Assembly (NCBI GenBank): GCA_028696435.1
Contig: JAQVHC010000017.1
Location: 1 to 17,730 of the forward strand
Source: Actinomycetota bacterium
Lineage (GTDB): Bacteria; Actinomycetota; Humimicrobiia; Humimicrobiales; Humimicrobiaceae
Reading direction: 5' to 3'
Length of the DNA: 17,730 nt
The notes below the pieces were generated by a model that saw only the letters and a program-made list of their open reading frames with translations, searched no databases and was not told the DNA's origin. The translations under genes were made by a program, and so were the position numbers. This document shows, one piece after another, positions 5,812 to 13,705 of this stretch; the stretch's first letter is position 1; each line of letters begins with the position of its first letter.

Positions 5812-7509
5812 TTAAAATAACCCCACAATATTGCCATTTTCATCTATATCTACTTTTGTTCCCGCCGGAACTTCTGGTAGTCCGGGCATAGTTCGCATCG
5901 TTCCAAGCAACGGATAAAGGAAGCCTGCTCCTATAGAAGCCCTTACATCTCTTATAGGAACAATAAAACCAGTAGGCCTTCCTTTAAGGTTGGGGTCATG
6001 ACTGAGTGAAAGATGTGTCTTCGCCATACATATCGGTAGCTTATCAAATCCCTGCTTTGTATATAATTCAATTTTATCTTCTGCTTCAGGCAGGTATTCC
6101 ACACCATCAGCACCATAAATTTTAGTGGCAATTTCTTCAATTTTCTTTTTTATAGGCCAGTCCAGTGGATAAAGAAATCTAAATTCCGATTTCTTATCTG
6201 CTGCTTTCATCACTGCTTCAGCAAGTTCCAGCCCTCCATTTCCTCCATTAAGCCATACATCACTTTCTACAGCATCTTCTGCACCGGCTGCAAGAGACCT
6301 TTCTCTTACAGCATCTATCTCTTCTTTGCTATCTGTGTCAAACCTGTTTATTGCAACAACTACAGGAACCCCAAAAAGCTTCATATTTTCAATCATTTTT
6401 TCAAGATTTGCACATCCCCTTATAACTCCTTCTACATCAGGCCTGGTCATAAGCTCTCTATCTACTCCTTTGCCCGGGATAAATTCAAACACACCACCAT
6501 GCATCTTTAGAGCTCTTATCGTTGCCACGATAACTACAGCGTCTGGTTTTAAGCCTGAATATCTGCATTTAATATTCATAAATTTTTCTGCTCCGCAGTC
6601 AGCACCAAAACCACTTTCTGTTACTACGTAATCACCGAGCTTGATAGCTATCTGGTCTGCCAGGATCGAACTGTTACCATGTGCAATATTAGCAAAAGGC
6701 CCTGCATGCACAAAACACGGCGTGTGTTCAATAGTCTGGAGTAAATTAGGCTTTATTGCATCTTTTAAAAGGACAGTCATAGAACCTGCGCACTTTAAAT
6801 CTTCAGCTGTTACCGGATTTCCATCATACGTCGAGCCAACTACTATTCTTGCCAGTCTCTGCCTGATGTCCTTAAGTCCGGTAGTTAGTGCAAGAATTGC
6901 CATTACTTCAGAAGCGACAGTGATATCATATCCCGTCTCCCTCGGAATGCCGTTAAGAGGGCCTCCAAGACCTATAATAATATTTCTTAATGCCCTATCA
7001 CTCACATCAACTACTCTATTTAATGTTATACTGAATGGGTCTATGTTAAGTTTATTGCCTTTCATAAGATGAGTATCAAGGAAAGCAGCCAGCAAATTGT
7101 GTGCTGCTCCTACAGCATGTGTATCACCTGTCAGATGAAGATTGAAGTCTTCCATTGGAAGAACCTGGGAATAGCCACCACCGGCAGCGCCTCCTTTTAT
7201 GCCAAATACCGGACCGAGGGAAGGTTGCCTTATGCAGGTTATTGCTTTTTTACCGAGCTTGTTTAAAGCCATACTCAGTCCAATCGTGGTCACCGTTTTC
7301 CCCTCGCCAAGTGGAGTTGGAGTAATAGCTGTTACATCAATATATTTTCCATCAGGTCTATCTCTGAAATTGTCTAAAACTTCAAGTTTTACTTTTGCTT
7401 TGTAATTCCCGTATAATTCCAGATAATCTTCATCAAGACCAATCATTGCCGCTATTTCTTTTATATGTTTCATTTTAGCTGCCTGTGCAATTTCAATATC
7501 ACTTTTCAT
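5812..7509 (-). CDS. fhs: formate--tetrahydrofolate ligase
   Basis: The enzyme makes 10-formyl-THF from formate, THF and ATP, the entry point of the methyl branch. I place the start at the ATG 7509-7507 because GAGAGGAG (7521-7514) lies four bases upstream. An in-frame TTG at 7536 would add nine residues but has no ribosome site. This gives 565 residues, close to the usual 555-560. The P-loop TPLGEGKT is at 65-72, at nearly the same position as in the Moorella enzyme. Other family blocks include RQPSLGPVFGIKGGAAGGGY, the nearby LTGDTHAVGAAHNLLAA, HGNSSILAD, TESGFGADCGAEKF and CMAKTHLSLSHDP. The C-terminus reads GAGFLYPLLGTMRTMPGLP, a variant I associate with C1-THF-synthase-like enzymes rather than with clostridial ones. 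It lies between acsC and folD and is preceded by a roughly 230-nt leader that may be regulatory. Confidence 0.97.
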   Translation of the reverse strand: MKSDIEIAQAAKMKHIKEIAAMIGLDEDYLELYGNYKAKVKLEVLDNFRDRPDGKYIDVTAITPTPLGEGKTVTTIGLSMALNKLGKKAITCIRQPSLGPVFGIKGGAAGGGYSQVLPMEDFNLHLTGDTHAVGAAHNLLAAFLDTHLMKGNKLNIDPFSITLNRVVDVSDRALRNIIIGLGGPLNGIPRETGYDITVASEVMAILALTTGLKDIRQRLARIVVGSTYDGNPVTAEDLKCAGSMTVLLKDAIKPNLLQTIEHTPCFVHAGPFANIAHGNSSILADQIAIKLGDYVVTESGFGADCGAEKFMNIKCRYSGLKPDAVVIVATIRALKMHGGVFEFIPGKGVDRELMTRPDVEGVIRGCANLEKMIENMKLFGVPVVVAINRFDTDSKEEIDAVRERSLAAGAEDAVESDVWLNGGNGGLELAEAVMKAADKKSEFRFLYPLDWPIKKKIEEIATKIYGADGVEYLPEAEDKIELYTKQGFDKLPICMAKTHLSLSHDPNLKGRPTGFIVPIRDVRASIGAGFLYPLLGTMRTMPGLPEVPAGTKVDIDENGNIVGLF

Positions 7510-7865
7510 AAGACTCCTCTCGTACTTGATATACAATTTATTTTTTTAAATTTAATATAATTAAGGCTATATCTTATCCATCGCCTGACCCACAATATAT
7601 ACGACAGGGTGGTTTACCTTCTATGCCATTAAGCAGATTGAGCTTATCAGTAACTTTAGCCTATCAATAATTCCAGAATTGCTATCTGCGATTCAATTTA
7701 CAATCGAGCAGGCAGCTTGCCCACTTCTAAATAGGAGAGCGCTCCATTATATGCAATAATATATATAATAATTTTAAGTTTCCTCTAAGTTTCTGATAAA
7801 AATAGACATATCCTAAGAATTATATAAGAATTACTAATATGTTACAAACTAAATTTAAAGCAGCT
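7510..7865 (-). promoter_or_regulatory. acsC-fhs intergenic region: candidate promoter and structured fhs leader
   Basis: No gene is visible in these 356 nt. On the minus strand, just after acsC, ACATAT/ATATGT arms (7842-7837 and 7811-7806) with a 25-nt loop are followed by CTATTTTTA, a weak terminator shape. Next comes a -10-like TATAAT (7751-7746) without a clear -35. The roughly 230 nt from there to the fhs start are richer in G and C than the other gaps and contain short perfect stems: GGAG/CTCC (7745-7734), CGATT/AATCG (arms 7689-7693 and 7702-7706) and TAAGC/GCTTA (arms 7630-7634 and 7642-7646). I could not fit the THF or ZTP riboswitch consensus as I remember them. Confidence 0.4.
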
Positions 7866-9221
7866 CTATTTTTTCCCGGTATATTCTCTTAAAAATTTGG
7901 GAACTTCACCTGCTTCCCTTGGCCCAACAACAACTTTCCACCCGCCCCCGAGCTCATCCTCAAGCTCGCCCTGAAGCTGGGCTACATATCCCGGTATAAC
8001 CAGTTCTTTTTTCTTTACTTTATCAGCAATACCGCTTTGATTTACAAAACGGGCAATCAATTCAGGGACAAATTTTCCAGCAGCCCAGGCAGTAAGAACT
8101 GACTGCCCCTCAACGTCCATAACCAGAAGCCATGAAGGTACTTTGCTGTTTTCTATTTCACCGGAGATTATAAAATATGTAAGAGAGAAATTAGTTGTAA
8201 TTAAAACCGGTGAATTCTCATCCGGATTTCCTATTTCATAAATCTTTTGTTCTACCTGCATTGGCCTTCTCGGGTCAGTGTATATATTCTGCCTGTATAC
8301 GAGGAGCGGATAGATATTCTGATAATCGGCATTAGAAAGTACAATGATTGAGCCATATTTGGCCACAAAAACAGAAGCTATTAGTGCCTCTTTTAATGGG
8401 TCATCGGTCATTTCATCGGGAAATACTATAGTAGGATAACCAAGAAGTCTGTTTTTCTGTTTTATGGCAGCCATCCTTAATATAATCTGATTATAAAAAT
8501 CGTCTTTAAAATTTCTTACCCCGATATCTATTACAATATTTTTAATCCCGGCATCGCGCATCTTTTCGGTAACTTCCATCACATCTTCAAATGTCTTTCC
8601 TCTTACTGCAATCGGACAGCCGGTTTCTTTACCAATCTCAATAAATAAGTCGACACTGTCTGAAGAAGCTGCGTGAATTAGAGGTTTTCTCTCACGAAAG
8701 GTTTCAGCCACATTTTTCAGGGTCTGAGGGTCTTCTGAAGATATTATCAGAGGTTTTTTTGTAAGAGAACCGACTTTTCCTGTAATTTCCATAAACTTTT
8801 CTCTATTTCCAGATTTATTTTTAATACAGATAGCATCAACTTTTAAAATCTGTCCAACTCTCTCATAAGCAATAGAGTTTACTTTTTTGACAACTTCCTC
8901 AATTTTATCGCTGCTCATATCATCATTTATAGTTACTGCAAATGCATTCTGATTCACAAATGTTCTATCATGCCTGAAAAGAACTGTTTCTTCACCAACT
9001 ACAAAAGAGTCTTCTCCGGTCCCCACCTCTACCTTTAATACAGGTGGCTGGGAAGCCTCCGAGAGAGCTTCCTTTGCTTCTTCAGAAATATGCGGGCATT
9101 TTTCAAGTTCAACCTTTCCTGCTGCAAGCTGCATTGCAAATGCCAGACAGGTTGGAAATCCACAATCCTTGCAATTTGTCTTCGGAAGCTTCTTGAATAT
9201 TTCCAGACCACTTAAAGCCAT
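7866..9221 (-). CDS. acsC: corrinoid/iron-sulfur protein large (gamma) subunit
   Basis: AcsC is the large subunit of the CoFeSP heterodimer. Its cobalamin carries the methyl group from AcsE to the A-cluster of AcsB. From ATG 9221 the protein has 451 residues (Moorella about 446). The N-terminal [4Fe-4S] site is C17, C20, C25 and C42 (NCKDCGFPTC and KCP), spaced exactly as in characterised proteins. A TIM barrel and a C-terminal B12-binding domain (about 330-451) follow. I chose this start because AAGGAGAG (9236-9229) lies seven bases upstream and the family begins with M-x-L-x-GLEI. The frame stays open upstream to a GTG at 9320, giving a Lys/Ser/Asp-rich 33-residue extension made of a 15-bp tandem repeat; that part is more likely untranslated leader. 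It follows acsB after 166 nt with a hairpin between. Confidence 0.97.
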   Translation of the reverse strand: MALSGLEIFKKLPKTNCKDCGFPTCLAFAMQLAAGKVELEKCPHISEEAKEALSEASQPPVLKVEVGTGEDSFVVGEETVLFRHDRTFVNQNAFAVTINDDMSSDKIEEVVKKVNSIAYERVGQILKVDAICIKNKSGNREKFMEITGKVGSLTKKPLIISSEDPQTLKNVAETFRERKPLIHAASSDSVDLFIEIGKETGCPIAVRGKTFEDVMEVTEKMRDAGIKNIVIDIGVRNFKDDFYNQIILRMAAIKQKNRLLGYPTIVFPDEMTDDPLKEALIASVFVAKYGSIIVLSNADYQNIYPLLVYRQNIYTDPRRPMQVEQKIYEIGNPDENSPVLITTNFSLTYFIISGEIENSKVPSWLLVMDVEGQSVLTAWAAGKFVPELIARFVNQSGIADKVKKKELVIPGYVAQLQGELEDELGGGWKVVVGPREAGEVPKFLREYTGKK

Positions 9222-9224
9222 GCT

Positions 9225-9299
9225 TTTACTCTCCTTATCTTTACTCTGCTTATTTTTATTCTCTCTATCTTTACTCTTTCCGTCTTTACTCTTCTTGTC
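9225..9299 (-). repeat. 15-bp tandem repeat, five units, in acsC leader
   Basis: Five contiguous 15-bp units on the minus strand lie immediately before the acsC start, each containing a purine-rich core such as GAGAGTAAAGATA. The last unit carries the acsC Shine-Dalgarno AAGGAGAG. The period is five codons and the frame is open, so it would read as a pentapeptide repeat [D/N]-x-x-[S/N]-K (DKKSK, DGKSK, DRENK and so on) if translated from GTG 9320. Units differ by a few bases, so the array is not recent. Confidence 0.85.
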
Positions 9300-9342
9300 T
9301 TGATAACAGAACAAATACACAAAATATACAAAATGTTATAAT

Positions 9343-9367
9343 AAAAACTATGTTACCAAATTAACAT
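9343..9367 (-). terminator. weak hairpin plus U-tract between acsB and acsC
   Basis: ATGTTA (9367-9362 read on the minus strand) and TAACAT (9355-9350) form a perfect 6-bp stem with a 6-nt loop ATTTGG, followed by AGTTTTTATTAT. The shape is that of an intrinsic terminator, but the stem is AT-rich, so partial read-through or mRNA end protection is more likely than full termination. Confidence 0.4.
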
Positions 9368-9387
9368 TACCCGGCTACATTTTTATC

Positions 9388-11571
9388 TTACATTATTGGT
9401 TCCATCTCAAGCACCGGATGATTTACTTTCTGTACCCATTCGAGTACCTGCTCTTCTGTTTCTGCTTCTTTTTCTGTTGCAATTTTATCAAGAAAATCAT
9501 CACCCAGGCCGAGCTCCCTGCTTCTTTCCTCGAGCAAATCTCTTATTTCTTCCTTTAACATCGATGGCATCCAGACAAGCCGCGCCAGTCCCCCATCAGC
9601 TCTTATAAATTTTCTTGAACAGATAAAAAATTTACTTATTCCTATAAAACCTGGTGTTTGAATTCCTCCACCAACCATTCCTGCCATAGTGGAAAATTTC
9701 ATGCCGCTTGGAGTCATGCCGGGGTACTCCCTGTTTACAGCCATTACTCCGTTAGTAGAAGGAAGAATTGCAACAATGACTTCAAAACATCCACAGGATG
9801 TCATCGGGTCTACTATCATTGAATAAGCTGAAAACGATTCGAGAGTTTGATTTGAGGCTTTATAAACAAATTCATTTACTCCTTTCCATATTCCCAGTCT
9901 TTCATCCATAGTTTCGCCTTTTTTCACCGGCTGGTTTGGCCCTGTTGGATTGATCTCAAAAGATGCTTTACAGTCAAGCCAGTTGTAAGCGCCGCATAGT
10001 CCGGGCCTTTCAGGCGATACGACACACACATGATTGGGGGCAAATGACTGGCACAGTGTACAGGAATAAAAAGTATCCACCGATTCATCTGTTAAGTTCT
10101 TGAGCCTTTCATCTCTTATTCTGAAAACCTTTTTTGCCTCTTTTTTGAGTCGCACAACATCTTCAACATTGGTATAAATTTTTACCTGAATCTTATCCAT
10201 GATATTGCCAAAGCTAGAATGCATTTTCGCATGCAGAATAGTTCCGAGGTGCCTGATCTTAAAACCGCTCTTTACTGCTTCCTTGCTGAATCTCACCCAT
10301 ATAGTGTCTCTCTGGCCCATGTGAAATATTCCGGTAGCATAATTTATAAAATAATGTATCTGCCTCTCCATTACAGGCTCAAAATCTTCCTGCATTTTTC
10401 TGCCATAAACCAGCACCTCAATTCCCAGTGGAAGCACTCCGCCTTCTTCTATATCATCTACTTCCGGCCCAAATACTTCAATCTTTCCATCTTCAACTTC
10501 AGAAGAATCAGCGCAATGTAAAAATTCTATTGCTTCACTTCTGTTTCCACCAAATTCAACATAAGTATCTTCTTTTCTTACTCTTTCACCTTCAAAAGCA
10601 GGCCCGAAAGCTACAGGAATATCAACCTTTTCAACAGTTATTTTCAATCCCCTTACCTCTATAGCCTTTGCAACTATTTCCTCATCCGGAATATTAGAAA
10701 CTACATGTTCATATGTGCATATTCCTCTTGGAAGAATTTCCGGAATATCGGTATCTGCAATTGTGGGAAAACCAAAATTTATTGCACCGGCAGCATTAGC
10801 ATATTTTTCATCGTCCACCTCACCAAGAGCAAGAACGAATGCAAAGACCCTGTTTTTATTATAGAGAAGCATTTTTTTATAATCCCCGGGTTGGACCCCG
10901 CCAAAACTCAAAGCTGCTCTTGCAGCAAAGCCAAGAGCATAAACAGTAGCACTTATATCCTTTCCAAATGGTACAAGTCTTGTGTCCCAGCCAAGCTCAA
11001 CACCTTCTTCTGCAAGCTGTTCTGCCATTGAGATACCGTTGGTTGACCCGGACATAAAAACATAAATATTTTTTTCCTGTAATTCTCTCGCAATTCTAAC
11101 AGCAGTTTTACTGTCTTTACAGGCTCCCACACAGGCAGCAAATCCAGGTGCAGTTCCGTCCACAAATTCAATTCCTCTTTCCCTTAAAATAACATCGGTG
11201 GCTGCACCAAGCCATATGCCATCTGCAGGCGGGGGGCCATCTATATATTTTATTGCTTCAATTACTTCTTCGCTCCAGAGCGTCGCTATTCCTGCATCAA
11301 GGGTCCCTCCAAGATATGGTAGCCATACTTTCTCTTCCGGAACAGGAGGAAGCAGTTTCTTTGCTTCATTAAGAACTCCTTCACAATCGGATAATTTTTC
11401 TACTTCTATACCAGTCATACTGTATATTACGGGAAGATAATAACCTGTGTTCGGGAACTCTACTTTCTGTTCCCTACCGTGTTTTTCAATACATTCTTTA
11501 AGCACTTTTTCTGCACGCTCAACGGTTTTATACGCTCCCTTTATCGCACCGGTTGCAATAATTTTAGACAT
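9388..11571 (-). CDS. acsB: acetyl-CoA synthase, beta subunit (CODH/ACS)
   Basis: AcsB condenses the methyl group from CoFeSP, CO from CO dehydrogenase and CoA to acetyl-CoA. The 727 residues match the bacterial three-domain form (Moorella about 729), with the N-terminal CODH-contact domain that archaeal CdhC lacks. The A-cluster ligands are all present: C504, C507, C516 and C526 for the [4Fe-4S] cubane (YSCTLCQSFAPNHVC through GLCGAYNW) and the C593-G-C595 motif that holds the distal nickel. All are offset by two from the Moorella numbering. The start ATG overlaps the last 8 nt of cooS (11564-11571), and the AAGGAGG ribosome site sits inside the cooS coding end. This couples translation of the two subunits of the CODH/ACS complex. 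The C-terminal region ends EMEPIM. Confidence in function is very high. Confidence 0.98.
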   Translation of the reverse strand: MSKIIATGAIKGAYKTVERAEKVLKECIEKHGREQKVEFPNTGYYLPVIYSMTGIEVEKLSDCEGVLNEAKKLLPPVPEEKVWLPYLGGTLDAGIATLWSEEVIEAIKYIDGPPPADGIWLGAATDVILRERGIEFVDGTAPGFAACVGACKDSKTAVRIARELQEKNIYVFMSGSTNGISMAEQLAEEGVELGWDTRLVPFGKDISATVYALGFAARAALSFGGVQPGDYKKMLLYNKNRVFAFVLALGEVDDEKYANAAGAINFGFPTIADTDIPEILPRGICTYEHVVSNIPDEEIVAKAIEVRGLKITVEKVDIPVAFGPAFEGERVRKEDTYVEFGGNRSEAIEFLHCADSSEVEDGKIEVFGPEVDDIEEGGVLPLGIEVLVYGRKMQEDFEPVMERQIHYFINYATGIFHMGQRDTIWVRFSKEAVKSGFKIRHLGTILHAKMHSSFGNIMDKIQVKIYTNVEDVVRLKKEAKKVFRIRDERLKNLTDESVDTFYSCTLCQSFAPNHVCVVSPERPGLCGAYNWLDCKASFEINPTGPNQPVKKGETMDERLGIWKGVNEFVYKASNQTLESFSAYSMIVDPMTSCGCFEVIVAILPSTNGVMAVNREYPGMTPSGMKFSTMAGMVGGGIQTPGFIGISKFFICSRKFIRADGGLARLVWMPSMLKEEIRDLLEERSRELGLGDDFLDKIATEKEAETEEQVLEWVQKVNHPVLEMEPIM

Positions 11572-13522
11572 CTTTCAGTGCCCTCCTTGCTTCCATATCC
11601 AGTAAAACTCTCTCTTTTTTCATATCAATCTTAAGGGCTTTCCTTTTTTCCTGGATCACATTTATAACCTTATTTAATAATTCTTCTATATCCATTATAT
11701 ATTCAAGCTGGCCTCCATATTTTTTCTGCCAGCCTTCAGTCATTATCTTTTTTACTTCAGGACTTGATTCAACAGGAATAGGCTCACCGCTAAAAGCAGT
11801 ATATACTCCGGAAGCAGCCACATAAGTCCCGATTGAAAGCGCTTTTTCACTCATCCATTCAGGAGCAATCCCGGCTACAGGCAAATCACTTATATCATCA
11901 CCAAGGCCGCCTTCCTCAACCACATCTGACAGCACAGTCAGAATCCTGGAATTATCAACACACGAGCCCATATGCAGTATGGGCGGTATCCCTACTGTTT
12001 CACAGATTGAGCGCAGGCCTTCACCTGCATATTCTAAGGCTTCGGGCACCATCAGCCCGTATTTAGCCGTTGAAATAGCCGAACATCCAGTCTGCACAAC
12101 AAGATAATCCCTTTTAATAAGTTCCCTCGCTACAAAATTATGATATTTATCCTGACAGTGCCTTGCATTGTTGCAGCCAACTACACCAACTACCCCCTGT
12201 ATCCTTCCGTCAATAATTGCGTCATTTAATGGTCTTAAGGATTCCCTGAATCTGCCTCCCAGCATATATCTTATATATTCGTGTGAAAATCCTGCTACAA
12301 GGTCAGAAGACACATCGGGTATATGGATTTCACCTTTCCTCTCAGAGAAATTATCTATTGCCATTTTTATTATTTCCTTTGCAAGTTCCGGGCCATTAAC
12401 ATCTCTGAACTCCATATGTATTGCACCCGGAATCTTGCATTTAGGTGAAGTTGTTACAAGTTTTGTGTGATAATTTTGCGTTAATCTACCAAGCGCCTGC
12501 ATTATGCACTGTATATCAACAACCATTAGTTCTATAGCTCCGGTCATTATTGCAGCTTCCTGTGATAGAAAATTTCCGATAGGTGCTATTCCCTGTCTCA
12601 TTAATATTTCATTTGCAGTACAGCATATACCAACTATATTTATACCTTTTGCGCCTTTGCTTTTTGCATATTCAACCAGCTCATTATCAGACGAATATTC
12701 AACAATAATTTCAGATAGTGTAGGTTCATGGCCATGAATTACAATGTTTACTTCATCTTCTCTAAGCATTCCGAGATTAGTTTTTGCTCTGAGTGCTTCT
12801 GGAGTATTGAACAATATGTCTGTTATCTCAGTTGCAATCATGGAACCACCCCATCCATCAGCTAATGCACATCTTACAGCCTGGCTAAGTATATTCTCCG
12901 GCTCCTGGTCGACTCCTGCATGTGTTCTGTGCATAATTTCTACTATTTCCCTGTCTACACCTCTCGGAATTACATTATTTTTCCTCCATATTTCCTGTCT
13001 GGCCGGTGGTGCTATTTTTATTAAATCAATTTCTCCATGCTGCTGTCCAAATAAAGAAAGGGCTTTTTCTGAAGCTTCTAAAGCAATTTCTTTTACATCT
13101 CTGTCTTTTATTTCAATCCCCAGATTTCTGGCAAATTTCATTAACTTTAGTTCATCTTTAATTTCTATTCCAGGAGCCTTTCCCTCCGCAGCCAGACCGA
13201 GAAGATGAGCGAGGTCTCTTCCATGATCAGAATGTGCTGCTGCACCTGCAGCAATCTGCCGGGCAAGATTCCTTGCTGTAATAGTTCCAAGTGTTGCTCC
13301 ACACAGGCCTACTGTATCCTCTCTTACCCTGCAGGGACCCATTGAACAGTTTTTGCAGCAGATTCCAGAAATTCCCGAACCTATGGGACAGCATTTCATT
13401 GCTAATGCCCTGTCAAATGCTGTAGACAATCTACCCTGTGATTCTCTAAGAATTTCAGCAACCGCCCTATCTACTGTTATATCTTTATATGGGCTGTAAT
13501 CATTATTATCATTATTATTCAT
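11564..13522 (-). CDS. acsA: Ni-Fe carbon monoxide dehydrogenase catalytic subunit
   Basis: The enzyme (also named cooS) reduces CO2 to CO, or the reverse, and feeds CO through a tunnel to AcsB. At 652 residues it has the usual length. The N-terminal cluster cysteines are C44, C45, C55, C56, C59, C64 and C74 (MKCCPIG, ICCKNCSMGPC, GLCGA), giving the D- and B-clusters. C-cluster ligands are visible as H265 (HGHEP), C300/C301 (VGICC), C339 (DIQC), C450 (GCNNARHC), C480 (QTGC) and C521 (MGSCVDN). K560 in WMSEKAL fits the catalytic lysine. The extreme N-terminus is Asn/Asp-rich, from an AAT/GAT codon run. The AAGAAGGTG (13545-13537) ribosome site is about 14 bases from the ATG, longer than ideal. 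It overlaps acsB by 8 nt. The immediate partnership with acsB and CoFeSP genes assigns it to CODH/ACS rather than to a stand-alone CODH. Confidence 0.97.
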   Translation of the reverse strand: MNNNDNNDYSPYKDITVDRAVAEILRESQGRLSTAFDRALAMKCCPIGSGISGICCKNCSMGPCRVREDTVGLCGATLGTITARNLARQIAAGAAAHSDHGRDLAHLLGLAAEGKAPGIEIKDELKLMKFARNLGIEIKDRDVKEIALEASEKALSLFGQQHGEIDLIKIAPPARQEIWRKNNVIPRGVDREIVEIMHRTHAGVDQEPENILSQAVRCALADGWGGSMIATEITDILFNTPEALRAKTNLGMLREDEVNIVIHGHEPTLSEIIVEYSSDNELVEYAKSKGAKGINIVGICCTANEILMRQGIAPIGNFLSQEAAIMTGAIELMVVDIQCIMQALGRLTQNYHTKLVTTSPKCKIPGAIHMEFRDVNGPELAKEIIKMAIDNFSERKGEIHIPDVSSDLVAGFSHEYIRYMLGGRFRESLRPLNDAIIDGRIQGVVGVVGCNNARHCQDKYHNFVARELIKRDYLVVQTGCSAISTAKYGLMVPEALEYAGEGLRSICETVGIPPILHMGSCVDNSRILTVLSDVVEEGGLGDDISDLPVAGIAPEWMSEKALSIGTYVAASGVYTAFSGEPIPVESSPEVKKIMTEGWQKKYGGQLEYIMDIEELLNKVINVIQEKRKALKIDMKKERVLLDMEARRALKDV

Positions 13523-13634
13523 CCCATTTATAACATCACCTTCTTATGGCTTATAAATCTTATTTTATTAGCTTATTAATTTTCAATCTAGCAACCATCT
13601 ACAAATTCCCTATAATTAACCCCAATGATAATCA

Positions 13635-13670
13635 CTATTATGGTTAGTCTCATGCTAACCGCCATTATAG
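13635..13670 (-). promoter_or_regulatory. intercistronic hairpin between acsD and cooS
   Basis: GGTTAG (13642-13647) and CTAACC (13655-13660) pair perfectly around a 7-nt loop. The stem extends outward through AT/AT and CTAT/ATAG with one 3-nt bulge (13661-13663) and one T-T mismatch, about 12 bp in all. No U-tract follows on the minus strand, so it is unlikely to be an intrinsic terminator. A role in mRNA processing or stability between acsD and the more highly needed cooS-acsB segment is an inference. Confidence 0.45.
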
Positions 13671-13705
13671 CCAGCAACATGTAACTTCTGTATGCCCTCT
13701 ATAGC

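Noticed and set aside
7566..7620. ZTP/pfl-like fragment (CGCCTGACCC on the plus strand, GGGTCAGGCGATGG on the minus) upstream of fhs
   Set aside because: The CGCCTG similarity is on the strand opposite to fhs, and the minus strand lacks the paired conserved cores of a ZTP riboswitch. Kept only as a general structured-leader hypothesis.
9222..9320. N-terminal extension of AcsC as part of the protein
   Set aside because: A strong Shine-Dalgarno and the family-conserved start at 9221 favour the short form. The repeat itself is reported as a finding.
10219..11440. Several plus-strand and alternate-frame ORFs inside acsB, and similar ones in cooS and fhs
   Set aside because: They are frames opposite strongly conserved coding sequence and have no features of their own.
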